Below the pieces are notes generated by a model. It was given only the letters and a program-made list of their open reading frames with translations. It did no database searches and was not told where the DNA came from. From the NCBI GenBank assembly GCA_022036555.1, contig CM039141.1:13925498-13989497 (forward strand): a DNA stretch of 64,000 nucleotides, read 5' to 3'. Source of the DNA: Microstegium vimineum (Eukaryota; Streptophyta; Magnoliopsida; Poales; Poaceae). Below, piece after piece: positions 1 through 10,630 of the stretch; the first letter of the stretch is position 1; each line of letters opens with the position of its first letter. A program made the position numbers and the translations under genes.

Positions 1-302
1 ACTCGTGAGCTGAGCAGTTTGGTTTGTCATGGCTTCAGTTCAATAGTGACTAGTATGGGACACGCGTATCGTGCTAGGCCAACCTGGACCATAGGCCTAG
101 CCATACGAATTTTGTCTCGTTCCCTATAGTAGTCTACACTTCACGGCCATACTGAGATATTAAGGACACGTTTCTTGTCAAAAAAAAAAAAAAAGATGCA
201 CGGCGAACTTTGCCTGACTTGTTTAGCCAGGTGAGACTAATCTTGCCCACTTCAGTGAGCTGATTTGGCTCCTTTAATTTGGGCTAACAAGAGAAAACTC
301 GC
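1..302. repeat. Direct repeat copy A flanking the SDR gene
   Basis: This stretch matches 9478-9900 in the same orientation. Shared blocks include the string around 71-105 (cgtatcgtgctaggccaacc) and the string around 196-215 (gatgcacggcgaactttgcc), both also found in copy B. It starts at the window edge, so the true left end is unknown. The two copies bracket the SDR gene, which suggests an old segmental duplication. No coding potential is seen. Confidence 0.8.
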
Positions 303-385
303 AACCGATAGGATGACTGAGGCCCAGTTTGATATAACTTATAAACTGCTTATGGCTAAAATAAGCAGGTATCATCAAAAGCTAA

Positions 386-1107
386 AGGGCATGTTTCGTA
401 GTGGGGTTTAAATAAGCGCTTATCAGATAAGTTGTACAAATATTAAGGGTCTGTTTGGTACAGCTCAGTTTCACTAGTAGAACTATTTTTTTAGAAAATA
501 GCTTTACAAACAACTTTCTAGGTAAGGCTGATCTATTTTAAAAAAATTATTTGGCAAAACAGTTTCACCAACAACTTTATGCATGCATGTGAGAGAGAAA
601 AGGGGCGTTGTGATAAGCTACTATTTTTAGCTTTATCCCACTTCGTATGTTTGTCAGAGGGGGATAAAAATAACTTTAGGAGTGAAGCTGTTTTGAAAAG
701 AGGTGTTTGATAAAAAAACAGCTTATAACAACTTCATGAAACCGTTATAAGCTGTACCAAATAGACCCTAAAAATGCACTTATTAGAGATGCGGGTATGA
801 TCTCGCTTCTACTTTTTAGTATAAATGAGAGCTCTGAGAATAAGCGTGACCAGAATAAACTGCTGAAAAATATAGTGTTTGGTTGTTGACTTCAACTTAT
901 TTTGGCTATAAGCAGCTTATAAGCTGTACCAAATAGGCCTAAACACAACACTTTTCAGTAGCTTATTCTGGTCACGCTTATTCCCACAACTCTTATTTGT
1001 ACTAAAAAGCAGAAGCTGGTTTATACCAGCTTATTTTGACTGCTTTTATCCTATTTGTGCAGCTTATCTGAGAAGCGTTTTCCAGACAAGTTGTACCAAA
1101 CATGACC
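386..1107. mobile_element. Nested Tourist-like MITE cluster
   Basis: The outer element has imperfect ends (gggcatgtttcgtag at the left, gtaccaaacatgacc at the right) next to TAA trinucleotides. Its interior is AT-rich and self-complementary, with repeated agcttat and aagctgtacc strings. A second complete MITE lies inside it at 447-768. The end sequences and TAA target fit PIF/Harbinger-type (Tourist) MITEs. The outer boundaries are approximate. Confidence 0.6.
447..768. mobile_element. Tourist-like MITE, complete
   Basis: The terminal inverted repeats read gggtctgtttggtacagct at the left and agctgtaccaaatagaccc at the right. Both ends are flanked by a TAA target duplication (444-446 and 769-771). 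The element is 322 bp long with no ORF. It is inserted in the older MITE at 386-1107. Confidence 0.85.
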
Positions 1108-1492
1108 TAAGTGATTCTACCGCTCTTAGCAATCTGATGGGATGACATGGGTATTAAAAAACCGTTGGTAATAGACAAAATGAAAGAAATACGTCTCATT
1201 TCAACAGTAATCTATATTTTTCATACTAGATATAATATAGTTTGCTATAAATTGAGAGGTTAATTTTTTTTGTCTAAAGTGGATTTTTTTGTATTAATTG
1301 TTACTAGTACTCCCATTAATATAAAATATAAGTCATCTGCCTTTCTAGTATTCAGGATATTAATACAAGTTTCTATAAATTATTGGAATATAGGACACTA
1401 ATATATTATATTAATGTAACAGAATCTGTTTGGTTTGATGTTTTTTTTACTGTTTTGTTGTGAGATAAAAAGATCGTACCATGACTTAGGTC

Positions 1493-1703
1493 TTGTTTGA
1501 GACTGCTCCATAAACTCTGTTTTGCAAACTCCATTGTGAAGCAGCTCCACAAAAAACTAGAGTTTGTGGAGTACCTCTTTAGGTGCTCTCACAACTCCAC
1601 TTTTTTCTAGAGCTGTGTACGTGAAGCTGAACCGTTTAACTAAAAAATATGGAGCAATGCTAAAAAACATGGAGTGGAGCATTCCTAAACAAGCCAAGCG
1701 AAC
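1493..1703. mobile_element. MITE-like inverted-repeat element
   Basis: The left end reads ggtcttgtttgaga and the right end reads ttcctaaacaagcc, which are imperfect inverted repeats. Internal strings such as agctccac and gtggagt are also mirrored. No target duplication was settled, so the class is uncertain. A 105-residue ORF across it (1564-1881) is an accident of this repeat. 1704-2205 is AT-rich with nothing recognised. Confidence 0.5.
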
Positions 1704-2205
1704 AATATGGAAGTTAATAGAAAAAAGAGAAGAATGCACAATTGGATTTCATGGTGATGTAACACCCAGAAAAAAGAAAAAATGCGCCTTATTTATAGTA
1801 AAGCTAGTTGAGAAGAAGTTATTAAGAAGTCTGCCTATACAAATAGGTAAAAGAAATTTTCATCAAAGATTTAATAACTAATTCATTTCAATCCTAGGTA
1901 AGTCCATCTTATTGTGATAGAAATGGAGGGAAATAAATAAGATTTACTTAATGTAATAAAGATACCTATTACAATTTCGAAAGTTCCAATTATTTTATTA
2001 TTTGGAAAAATCCTAAAAAAAGGATATATATATATATAGGCAATAGAGAAGTTCTTGGATTTTATGATGTTCATGGCAATAGATAGAGTAAAAGGGCATC
2101 GACAAAAAAACAATAATAATAACCAAATAAATATTTTTTCAAAAATGATATAAAATAAAAATCCAAATAGTTCAATAAGAAAACTTGTTCCTGGCGCTAA
2201 AACTT

Positions 2206-2935
2206 ATATGATAATATAATAATATTTATTATGTCAACTAGGTATCATTAGGTTTGTTATCAATTATAGTTCCATAAGAGCAACTCTAACAGTTTGGCAT
2301 TTAGACTTTGACATATCTAATTTTGTCAAAAAAAATAAAAAATTGGTGGCCAACAGTTTGACATTTGGGCTTGACATTTTTGTCAAAGTTGCAAATAGGA
2401 GCTCACACTTGGCAATTTGGAGACCTTGAAAAAGTCTAAAAACGCGTCTTTAATATTAACATATGCAATACCATCATTTATAGTTTTATTTATCTGTTTG
2501 TCCTAACATATGTAATATTTTATTTTCACAATTTGGAGACCTTGAAAAGAGGGAGGCAATTTTTTTCCTTCTTTTTTTCACGGAGGAACACCGGGCGGCG
2601 CCTTTTATTTTTTTCCTTCCTTTTTTTTCACGATGGAACAGAAAAATGTCGCGAAAAAATAACGACCGGGTCTACTGGTCCATAATTTCCGTTTTTGCCA
2701 AGTTATTACGGGGAACTGTTGGAGATTACATATTTTTTGATTTGACATATCTATTTCAGAGTTGGCAAATTACATGTTTTGCCAAACCAAAATTGCCAAA
2801 CTGTTGGAGTTGTTCTAATATATCTATTTGATGTCATAATTCTTTATAGTTTTTTCTATAATTATTGGTCAAACTTGATATGCTTTAACTCTTCAAGATT
2901 CTTGGAATGTCTTATAATTTAGGATGGAGGGAGTA
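2206..2935. mobile_element. Stowaway-like MITE split by a Tourist insertion
   Basis: The left half (about 2206-2277) and right half (2816-2935) together match the internal body of the complete Stowaway copy at 26248-26506. Shared strings include ggtatcattag, ttatcaatta and tctatttgatgtcata. The right end closes with the ggatggagggagta terminus. The left terminus is lost or too diverged to see. The Tourist copy at 2278-2815 interrupts it. Confidence 0.7.
2278..2815. mobile_element. Tourist-like MITE, family member 1
   Basis: The ends read gagcaactctaacagtttgg and, at the right, ccaaactgttggagttgttc. TAA flanks both sides (2275-2277 and 2816-2818). A second member of the same family lies at 60999-61371. 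The two share the termini, the internal ttgccaa and tgtcaa strings, and a pyrimidine-rich tract of t and c runs (as purines at 60999-61371). Any ORF inside, such as 2646-2831, is not coding. Confidence 0.85.
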
Positions 2936-3090
2936 AGTACTTATCATACACGAGCTATATATTAAACTGATGGCCATTTGATGTTCTATATTTCTAATTG
3001 GTATAGAACAATTTACACAATATCAAGTCAATCAAGGGGTTCACGCGCAATAGGAAGGTCATTGGTTGGGGCTCCACCAGAGTTCAAATC

Positions 3091-3260
3091 TGATGCGACC
3101 TTATCTGGATTTCCGGCGTATGCATTAAGTGTAGGAGATGCGACACTTATTCTGGATTTCGCGCTATCATTAAGTAGAGGAGATGCGACACTTATTTGGA
3201 TTCGGCGCTATGCATAGTATAGGCGCACTTATCTGGATTCCGACGCTATGCATTAGTAGT
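3091..3260. repeat. Diverged tandem repeat, about four copies
   Basis: A unit of roughly 50-58 bp recurs, with the core gcgac-acttat-tggatt--ggcgctatgcatta-gta. The copies differ by small gaps. The sequence just before it (3040-3090) has a gagttcaaatc string that resembles a pol III B box, so a SINE origin is possible but not shown. 3261-3977 holds the SDR promoter and leader, including a ct-rich tract near 3602. Confidence 0.6.
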
Positions 3261-3977
3261 ACGAACTTCCCTGACGGTGAGACGCTTGTGTGACTATGCG
3301 TTGTACTCTGTAGTCTAAAAAAAACATCAAGAAAAATACGTAGAAAATATATTATACAAATAATACCCGCCCAGATTTTCCTCCACGTTTTTTTTGCTAT
3401 GTTAGTTCGCTAGGAAAAAAAATCGCGCTAACCTAAGCTGTTGTTTGCATTTTTCTGCACTTGCTGGTGCCAGGGCTGGAAAAAAAATTGAAAACCAAGG
3501 GAAAGAATAGGCTCTCATCCAACCATTGGTTACCCCTTGAATGGCTTAGATGTACTACTGCTTAAGTTGCAGACTGCACAGAATCTTTGTCCCGCGTGCT
3601 CTCTCTCTCTCTTACTCGGCGGCGACTGGGCGACAGCCGCTGCCTCCCGAGTCCATACGCCTGGTGCCCAGGTATCCTTCGCCGGCGACGAGGCCCCGGC
3701 ACCGGCAGGTATACCGAGCACCCCAACCCCGACTCAAGCTATTTGGCTATTGTATTTGATCTCATCTAATTACGATTGTATGCGTATTATGCCTGCTGAC
3801 TTCGATCTGCCCTTTATCGGTGCCGCCCGCCCGCCACTGGCCTCTTGGTAAATCGAAATGGTCTTGGGGGAATTAAGGGCGCGAGCCTCGTAGATTTGGA
3901 TAGGCCGGCCACTTGGATTGAGGCTGCGCGTCAGACTGAGAGGATCGGCGGACCGAGTCCACGGCACACCGGCTGCC

Positions 3978-6973
3978 ATGGACCGCGAGGCGCTCCGCAT
4001 GCTGTGCTCGACGCAGTTCTGGCGGATGGCCGTCCTCTGGCCCCTCTCCCTCCTCCACTCCTACCTCCTCGTGTTCCTCCTCGGCCGGCCGGCCGCCCAT
4101 CGTCGTCGGCGGCCGCGCCCAGGCGAAGGCCGCTGCCCCATCTGCGTCGTCACTGGGGTATGCATTAACCCCGCCCTCTCGCATCGCACGCTTGTCCGTC
4201 TGCCCCTCTCCCTCTCTCTTTATTCCTTCGCATGACGACGTCTCCTGTTGTGGCGGTTGCAGGCGACGTCGGGGCTGGGTAGGGCGGCGGTGGCGGCGCT
4301 CGCGCGTGAGGGCTACCACGTCGTGCTTGGTGAGTCGCTAGCGTGTCTATTCATTCTTGCCTTGGCATTCCATCGAGCAGGCGTGGTGCTTCTCTCAAGT
4401 TTAAAGTGTATTACCAAGGTCATATAATAATCTATACAAAAACTTACTGCTACGCCCTGTTCGTCTTATCGTTTCGGTGGTTGATAAGCCGTCTAGTGCT
4501 GTTTCTAGCTGTTTTGTTCTGAGAGAAAAAAACCTGTTTCAGTGACTGATAAGCAAGCGCGTTCATTACTCTGTTATTGATAGTTGCTGAATTTAGAAAC
4601 TGTTCTACTCTGAGCTTTCAGAGCACCAGGTTCCCCCATGGCCTTCGATGAATCTGCCAAAGTATGTGCGATCATTTTAGTGTTTTAGTATCATTTTTTA
4701 TTGCTTATTACTTACACACGAGATTCAGCCCACCCCCTGTTGCTCTGGATTTCGTTCCAAATACACTCATTTGTATCCTAGCCATAGTCATCGGAGTAGA
4801 ACTTTTCCTTTTTCTTCTTGATGGGCTTACCATCCATGTCGACTGCCAAGATGTAGTATCTTTTATGCTTTTTTTTCATGGGGTGATATCAATTGATGTT
4901 CAATGAGCCAATGACTTTCTACTGATTTAATTACTGAACTGGAATGCACTTCTGTTTTTTCTGTTAGCTGGACGTTCCACACAGTTCTTATATGAGGTAT
5001 TACATAGAGATCTTTCACTAGATGTGGTTATGCTACTGTTTACTGTTGTCATCATTGTCACACTCTGAAGCAGACTGTTCAAGAAATTCAGAGGCAACAG
5101 CCTGATGCCCATCTCAAAGAGTTTCAGCTTGACTTGGCATCCTTCAAGTCAATTAAGAAGTTTGGAAGTTCTCTGAATCAATGGGTTCAGGAGAAAAACT
5201 TGGAGCCTTCTATTCAGATTTTGGTAAATAATGCTGGAATATTAGCAAAGTCGCATCGGATTACTGAGGATGGCCTTGACGAGTACGTGCTTCGCTTGAT
5301 AGTGTCCCAGCAAAAGAAAATTGTTGTGTCATCATATGATGTTGTTTGTCAGCATTTTTTTTTTGTCTTTCTGCTAATTGTTTATTGCCCTTACTGCATA
5401 CAAATTTCAGGATGATACAGACAAACTACATTGGTCCATTTATGCTGACCAACATTCTTTTACCATTGCTGAAGAACAGCTCGGTACCTTCTCGAGTGGT
5501 TAATCTAACTTCTTTCACGCACAGGTGTGGTAAGTGCTGAGTTTAGTTATTTGTTGTTATCAAACTTTACAAACTATTTGTACCTAAGTTGAACAACTAA
5601 AGCATGTGGCATTAACAAAATATATCCACGTTATACGGATCTTAATATTTTGTTTCATTTTATCTGTTTCCCCTGTTATTATGCTAGTGTTTCCTGAATA
5701 CGGTTGTGTCATGGTTCAATCCTTTACTAGACACATAATTGGCTCTCTTGTTTCAAGTAGATATATACTACCATCTGCGCACCATGTCATCTTATATTGC
5801 AGTAACCTATACATTTTCCTCAATGAAATTGGAATCCTTAGGTTGCATGGTCATGCACTACCACTATACTAGTCTCCCTTCCTATCACTCTAAGACACAT
5901 AGTTTGATTAAATGTGCAATTTTTGCATATCTAGTGTCAGGTATTGAGGTATGTGAGGATGCATGGAGAGGGATGAAATTTGGCCGGTGCTCAGTAGGGG
6001 AAAGTTACCCCTTAGCTTCTACTTACGAGTATACCAAGCGTGAGTTTATTGGCTCAATTTGCTATTATGCTTCATGTAATTCTATTCTAAATTTTTAACT
6101 TCATTTTCTTGTCGTAGTTTGTATGCTGATGTTCTCATATGAACTACATCGACAGCTTCACATGTCATCTGGCGTCTCTGTAATGTATGCGTATTATCTG
6201 TCATGCTTTTCCTTCCATCCTTTATCCATACTGTGAAACCAGTCTTGCGTATTGAAGGAATGGGGGGGCCCCTTTTCTATGCTAGTCTCTAAATGGACCA
6301 TTCTCTAGTTATGCTATGTTTATCAAGATATTTTGTTCTCTAATCACGGAGGAAAACCTTAAAACGAATCTGTATTCAGTTGTCACAAAATGATTGGCTT
6401 ATATTATTGTTCTTATGTTTCTTGCAGAAGGATAGAATAGGAAAGCTCATCACAATGTTTATTACTATCACCAATTAACATAAGCTCTAGCAGTTCGTTC
6501 ATTCATCCATGATTACCTGCTTGTTATTTAACATGATTCCGTTTGCGCCTATGACTTAAATCCGTTGTTTCTAGTGCTGCTGATCCTGGTGTTGTCGAAA
6601 CAAAGATCATGCGAGAGCTTCCTCAATGTCTCTCTTGGTTCGCATTTTTGGCTCTGCGCTCCCTTAAACTCCTGCAGGAACCTGATACAGGGGTTGGTGC
6701 TGTCCTTGATGCTGTTTTGGCGCTGCCTGTAAGCTTGCTGTTAGATTTTGCAGAACTTTTATAGTTTTGCAACTAAAATGATGAACCTTGAATTGTATCT
6801 GGTCGCTGTTATTTCAGGAAGAATCTGGGAAGTATTTCTTTGGTGGGAAAGGGAAAACGATCAGGTCCTCCCGACTGTCCTATGACACCGAAGTAGCCAA
6901 GAAGCTGTGGGCAGAATCGTCAGCAGTGTTCAAGGAGCTGCAGCTTAGAGGAGGTGATTTTGGGAATAGTTAA
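3978..6973 (+). CDS. Short-chain dehydrogenase/reductase, membrane-anchored (SDR)
   Basis: This is a nine-exon gene: 3978-4157, 4263-4329, about 4624-4661, 5074-5282, 5411-5529, 5935-6039, 6118-6184, 6575-6728 and 6818-6973. It encodes about 364 residues. A hydrophobic stretch near residues 15-35 suggests an N-terminal membrane anchor. The Rossmann cofactor motif TGATSGLG sits at residues 59-66, NNAG at 147-150, and the catalytic pair YEYTK at Tyr235 and Lys239, with a Ser in NLTSFTH. It therefore looks like an active NAD(P)-dependent oxidoreductase of the retinol-dehydrogenase/WWOX-like class; the substrate is unknown. All phases agree. The acceptor of exon 3 is the least certain because three nearby AGs compete. 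The start is the first ATG before the hydrophobic segment. A MITE lies in intron 2. Confidence 0.88.
4443..4560. mobile_element. MITE fragment in SDR intron 2
   Basis: The segment starts with ccctgttcgtcttatcg and ends near gataagcaagcgcgttca. It resembles the MITE at 9598-9702, sharing ctgttcg and agcgaaca-type ends and a central agctgtttt string. It lies wholly within an intron and leaves the reading frame untouched. Confidence 0.5.
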
Positions 6974-7235
6974 AGAAATACATACTACAGTAATAGATAA
7001 GTCTGACACCCCCGTTTTTTGTATGGTCCTATTATGGCCCTCCCTTTTAGCGTACTGAAATTTTGGTCCTATGTGAGGCAAACTGCCGTAGCAATATAGC
7101 TATATAAGCATCCTTTTAAAGGGATACAAGCTGGTAATATCACTTCCATTTATGTCGATGACTGCATCCGATGTGAAAGGAATTATTGGATATGGATGAA
7201 GCTAATGCGCGTTGAGCAAATGCAATGCAGTATAA

Positions 7236-7531
7236 GGGTCTGTTTAGTTTCATCCCAAAATTTAAAATCCAAAATGCCAACTATTTTGGTATTTCAAAAT
7301 CTAAAATGCAAAATATTTCAGGGGTGTTTAGTTTCAACCAAAGTTTGACTTATTTTGGATTTAATGATAGGGATTGTGAGGGTGGTACACAAACCAATGA
7401 AATTTTGGGTTATTTTGGCCTCTTGAGTTCAAAACCCAAAATAGGGAATGAACCACTTTTTCAGAATATTTTTTGTAAAATGGAAAACAAAACCCAAAAT
7501 ATTTTGGATTTCATAGGGATCTAAAAGACCC
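7236..7531. mobile_element. Tourist-like MITE, complete
   Basis: The termini are gggtctgtttagttt at the left and gatctaaaagaccc at the right. TAA flanks both ends (7233-7235 and 7532-7534). The 296 bp interior repeats the word ccaaaat and its complement. The 99-residue ORF at 7225-7524 is the MITE itself. 7535-9177 contains no gene I can support; it holds short low-complexity ORFs only. Confidence 0.8.
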
Positions 7532-9180
7532 TAAGCAAAAACCAATGCTACACAAATGCAGGAGGCAATATTTGAATTCTGGCACGCATATGCAGAAAAC
7601 TAACACAAATGCCGATCATCTCGACTCAGCTGTTGGCTATTTAGGGAGGTGATAATTCTCTTCTCATAGTCCTCTCTGAAGACCTTACTTTCACACCATT
7701 GGGTCATGCACTTGTCGACCTATTAAAGCAACAAATGTTTAGTACAGAAACATGTGGGCATCACATGAGGTTGAGCCATTAATATCAACACATTTAGATT
7801 TTAGAAGCATAACTCAGTCTTGTGGAGTTCTTGCAATTCTATGAGCATATTCCTTGAAGAATAATCCCTCGCTTTGAGTAAAAAAAATACGTTTGCATGG
7901 AGGATGCGTTCTGGATCAAATGCAGAAGAATATCACTGAATTGCCACATGTAATCATAAGCCAATGACAGGGCTTCCACGGAAGAACAGAAACCATGTCA
8001 CGCAACCTCAGGTTATGCAACTAGCAATAAGTTAATCCACTCCAACTTTCAAGTAAACCTGGTAATGGGCTAAAAACTGCACCATACCCACACCAAACCA
8101 AACCAAATGATAAATGTGCGTGAAACCAGGCCTCCACTCCGTTGCTCCTCCCTCATAAGCCAACCCAAACCAAACCCAGATATTATTTGACACCAAAACA
8201 ATCTTAACCACTTATAAAACGATGATCCACCGGTTTGCGATGCAGCAGGCAGCAGCACCTAACGCAGACAGACAGACACGGGCACACGCTGCTACTTTAC
8301 TCTACTCTACTCCCAGTAGCAAATTACTCCTCCTCCTGCTGGACGTGGATGGTTTCGGGTTTCCTTTCGTACCAGAAGTAACCTACCATCACCTGCGACA
8401 TTTCCACCAATCTGGAGTACAGATCTGTTTGCTGCTAGCCTGCTATTGCTAGCAGGAGTAGAGTAGACTTGTGGCGGCTGCTTCAGGGAGGCTCAAGCTT
8501 TGGGGGCAGCGCCTGTCTCAGTGAGCGAGTACAGCTGACAGTGAGGCAGCCAGCGGTGGAGACAGGCTGACAGCGGCATGGACCTCCTGCCTTCGCTTCC
8601 AAGATTGGTACAACTACGTACTAGTAGCCAAGCTCGATTATTCGCCCAGGTCATGAGACCAAACCAGGAAGTGATTATTCGTCCAGGTCATCAGACCAAA
8701 CAGGACGCTTTTCTCTCTCTCAATCCCCCCAAACGAGGGCCCAGCGGATTATCGCGAAATTGTTAACGCCGCAATTTGGTGGCGGGGGATGAATGCATGA
8801 TGCAGGCCGCGTACAAAAAATTTCGGCTCCGTTCCGTTTGGTGGCTGCGATGACTGGACGACATGCTGGACAGCAACTGGGCAAGCGCAATCAGTGACGA
8901 GAGATTCCTTGCTGCGAGGTTGTTTAAAGCAGCAGGATCAGTCAGCAGGCTATACGGCACTACTACTCCGTAGCCACTAGGGGTGGACGGCCGCGGACGG
9001 GGTTGGGCAGCCCAGTGCCAGACTGCCACTGTGTGTTCGATCGCGTGGATATCTCTCGCTTGTTTTGTTCCGGCTCTGTCCGCGCCGGGGCGTTGCCTCG
9101 CTTTCAGCCAGGTGCACATGGACCCGAGGCAAAGAACGGAGAGCGCTGCAGTTCAGTGCAGACTCTTGGATACACAATAC

Positions 9181-9405
9181 TCCCTCAATCTCAAATTAGT
9201 ATTCTATACAAATTTTAGAGAGTCAAAGCAACTTAAGTTTAACCAAATTTACGTGATAATATAATATTATTTATAATATTACTTAAATATCACTAGATTC
9301 TTCATCAATTATTATTTTCATAGAATATTATAATTTTTTTATATAATTTTGATTAAATTTGAGATGATTTGACTCTACAAATTTTTTAAAATGTCTTATA
9401 TTCAT
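9181..9405. mobile_element. Stowaway-like MITE relic
   Basis: The left end reads ctccctcaatctcaaatta and the body shares agagagtcaaag, atcactagattc and tcatcaattat strings with the complete copy at 26248-26506. The right terminus is eroded. It is AT-rich with no coding content. Confidence 0.65.
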
Positions 9406-9477
9406 ATTTACCGGGTTGCTGTCCTGAATTAAATTTTTAAAGTATCTTCATATTTAAGCCAAGTCGAAGTATTGGTC

Positions 9478-9900
9478 CACGTGAGCTGAGAAGTTTGTCA
9501 GGGACCATGGGACCCACGTATCGTGCTAGGCCAACCTGGACCATAGGCCTAGCCATCCAAAATTTGTTTCATTGCCACTAAACATATGGTATAGTAGCCT
9601 GTTCGCTTAGCTTATTAGCCACCGAAACAGTATTTTTATCTCACATAAAAACAGCTAAAACAACATCAGCAGCGACTCATCAGCCAAAAAACGATAAAGC
9701 GAACACTTCATGAGTCAAAACAGCCAAGCGAACACCATACTGAGGTATTAAGGACCCTTTTTTTTTGGATTTTTTTTATGGAAATATTAAGGACACATTT
9801 GGATGCACGGCGAACTTTGCCTGCCTTGGTTAGAGTTAGACAGGTGAGGCTGATCTTGCCCACTTCAGTGAGCTGATTTAGCTAACAAGGAAAAAACTCG
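9478..9900. repeat. Direct repeat copy B
   Basis: This matches 1-302 in the same orientation, with the identical strings listed for copy A and a similar right edge (agctgattta then gctaacaag). It differs by the MITE at 9598-9702, which copy A lacks, so copy A preserves the empty site. A small direct duplication around ggtattaagga and gaaatattaagga follows the MITE. Confidence 0.8.
9598..9702. mobile_element. Short MITE present only in repeat copy B
   Basis: The ends are cctgttcgctt and aaagcga, imperfect inverted repeats. Flanks that are contiguous in copy A (atagtag, then acacttca) are separated here. This supports insertion after the duplication. No exact target duplication was fixed. Confidence 0.6.
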
Positions 9901-10630
9901 CACAAAAACAAAGGCAACATAACAGAGAATCCAAACAGATTTTTATCTTCCACTTCTCGCTGGGCGAAATCCACGCACATTTTCAACTTCTGATTCATGC
10001 TGGGCGAGACGAGGGTCAAGCACACCCTAAACGGGCTCTGGCTTCTTGACAAAACAATTATAAGACACATATATTTTGTTATGTATTTAGATATACACTG
10101 TCTAAATATACAGTAAAAATAACATTTCTAGAAAAAAAATTGAGAGAAGAAAGAAAAACAACTCATCATTCAAAACTAAGGGAGTAGTTCTTTTTTAGAG
10201 AAGAAAGAAAAATAACTCATCGTTAAGATGCACAGAGGGGGGCCAGAGCTTCTTGTACTCACCCAAACACAAATTTTGTACCTTACGATTCCTACTTGTC
10301 ACTGAAATGAGAAATAGCGGCAGAGTAAATCCTGAAGGATCAGAAAAATTATAGTGAACCAAGAAAGTAATACATCACTGTTTGAAACATGATACACGTT
10401 TCAACACAACATTCAAAGCCAGAAAGAGCAACACTACACAAAGAACAAAGCTTTGTAGAACCCCCGGAAGCCTCACATCTGGCATTCCAAGAAATATGCT
10501 GAATAACGAACTTCTTCACTTTCCTGTTGATGAACAAAAACTTTAAACGCTGTTAGTGATATCGCCTAACCATTAGTTCTGTGAGCAAAAATCAGTGCCT
10601 TACATCTCCCCTCGGACGAACTCCCCTGTA

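Noticed and set aside
3873..4319. 148-residue minus-strand ORF
   Set aside because: It is the antisense shadow of SDR exons 1 and 2.
7225..7524. 99-residue ORF
   Set aside because: It coincides with a Tourist-like MITE that has a clear TAA duplication.
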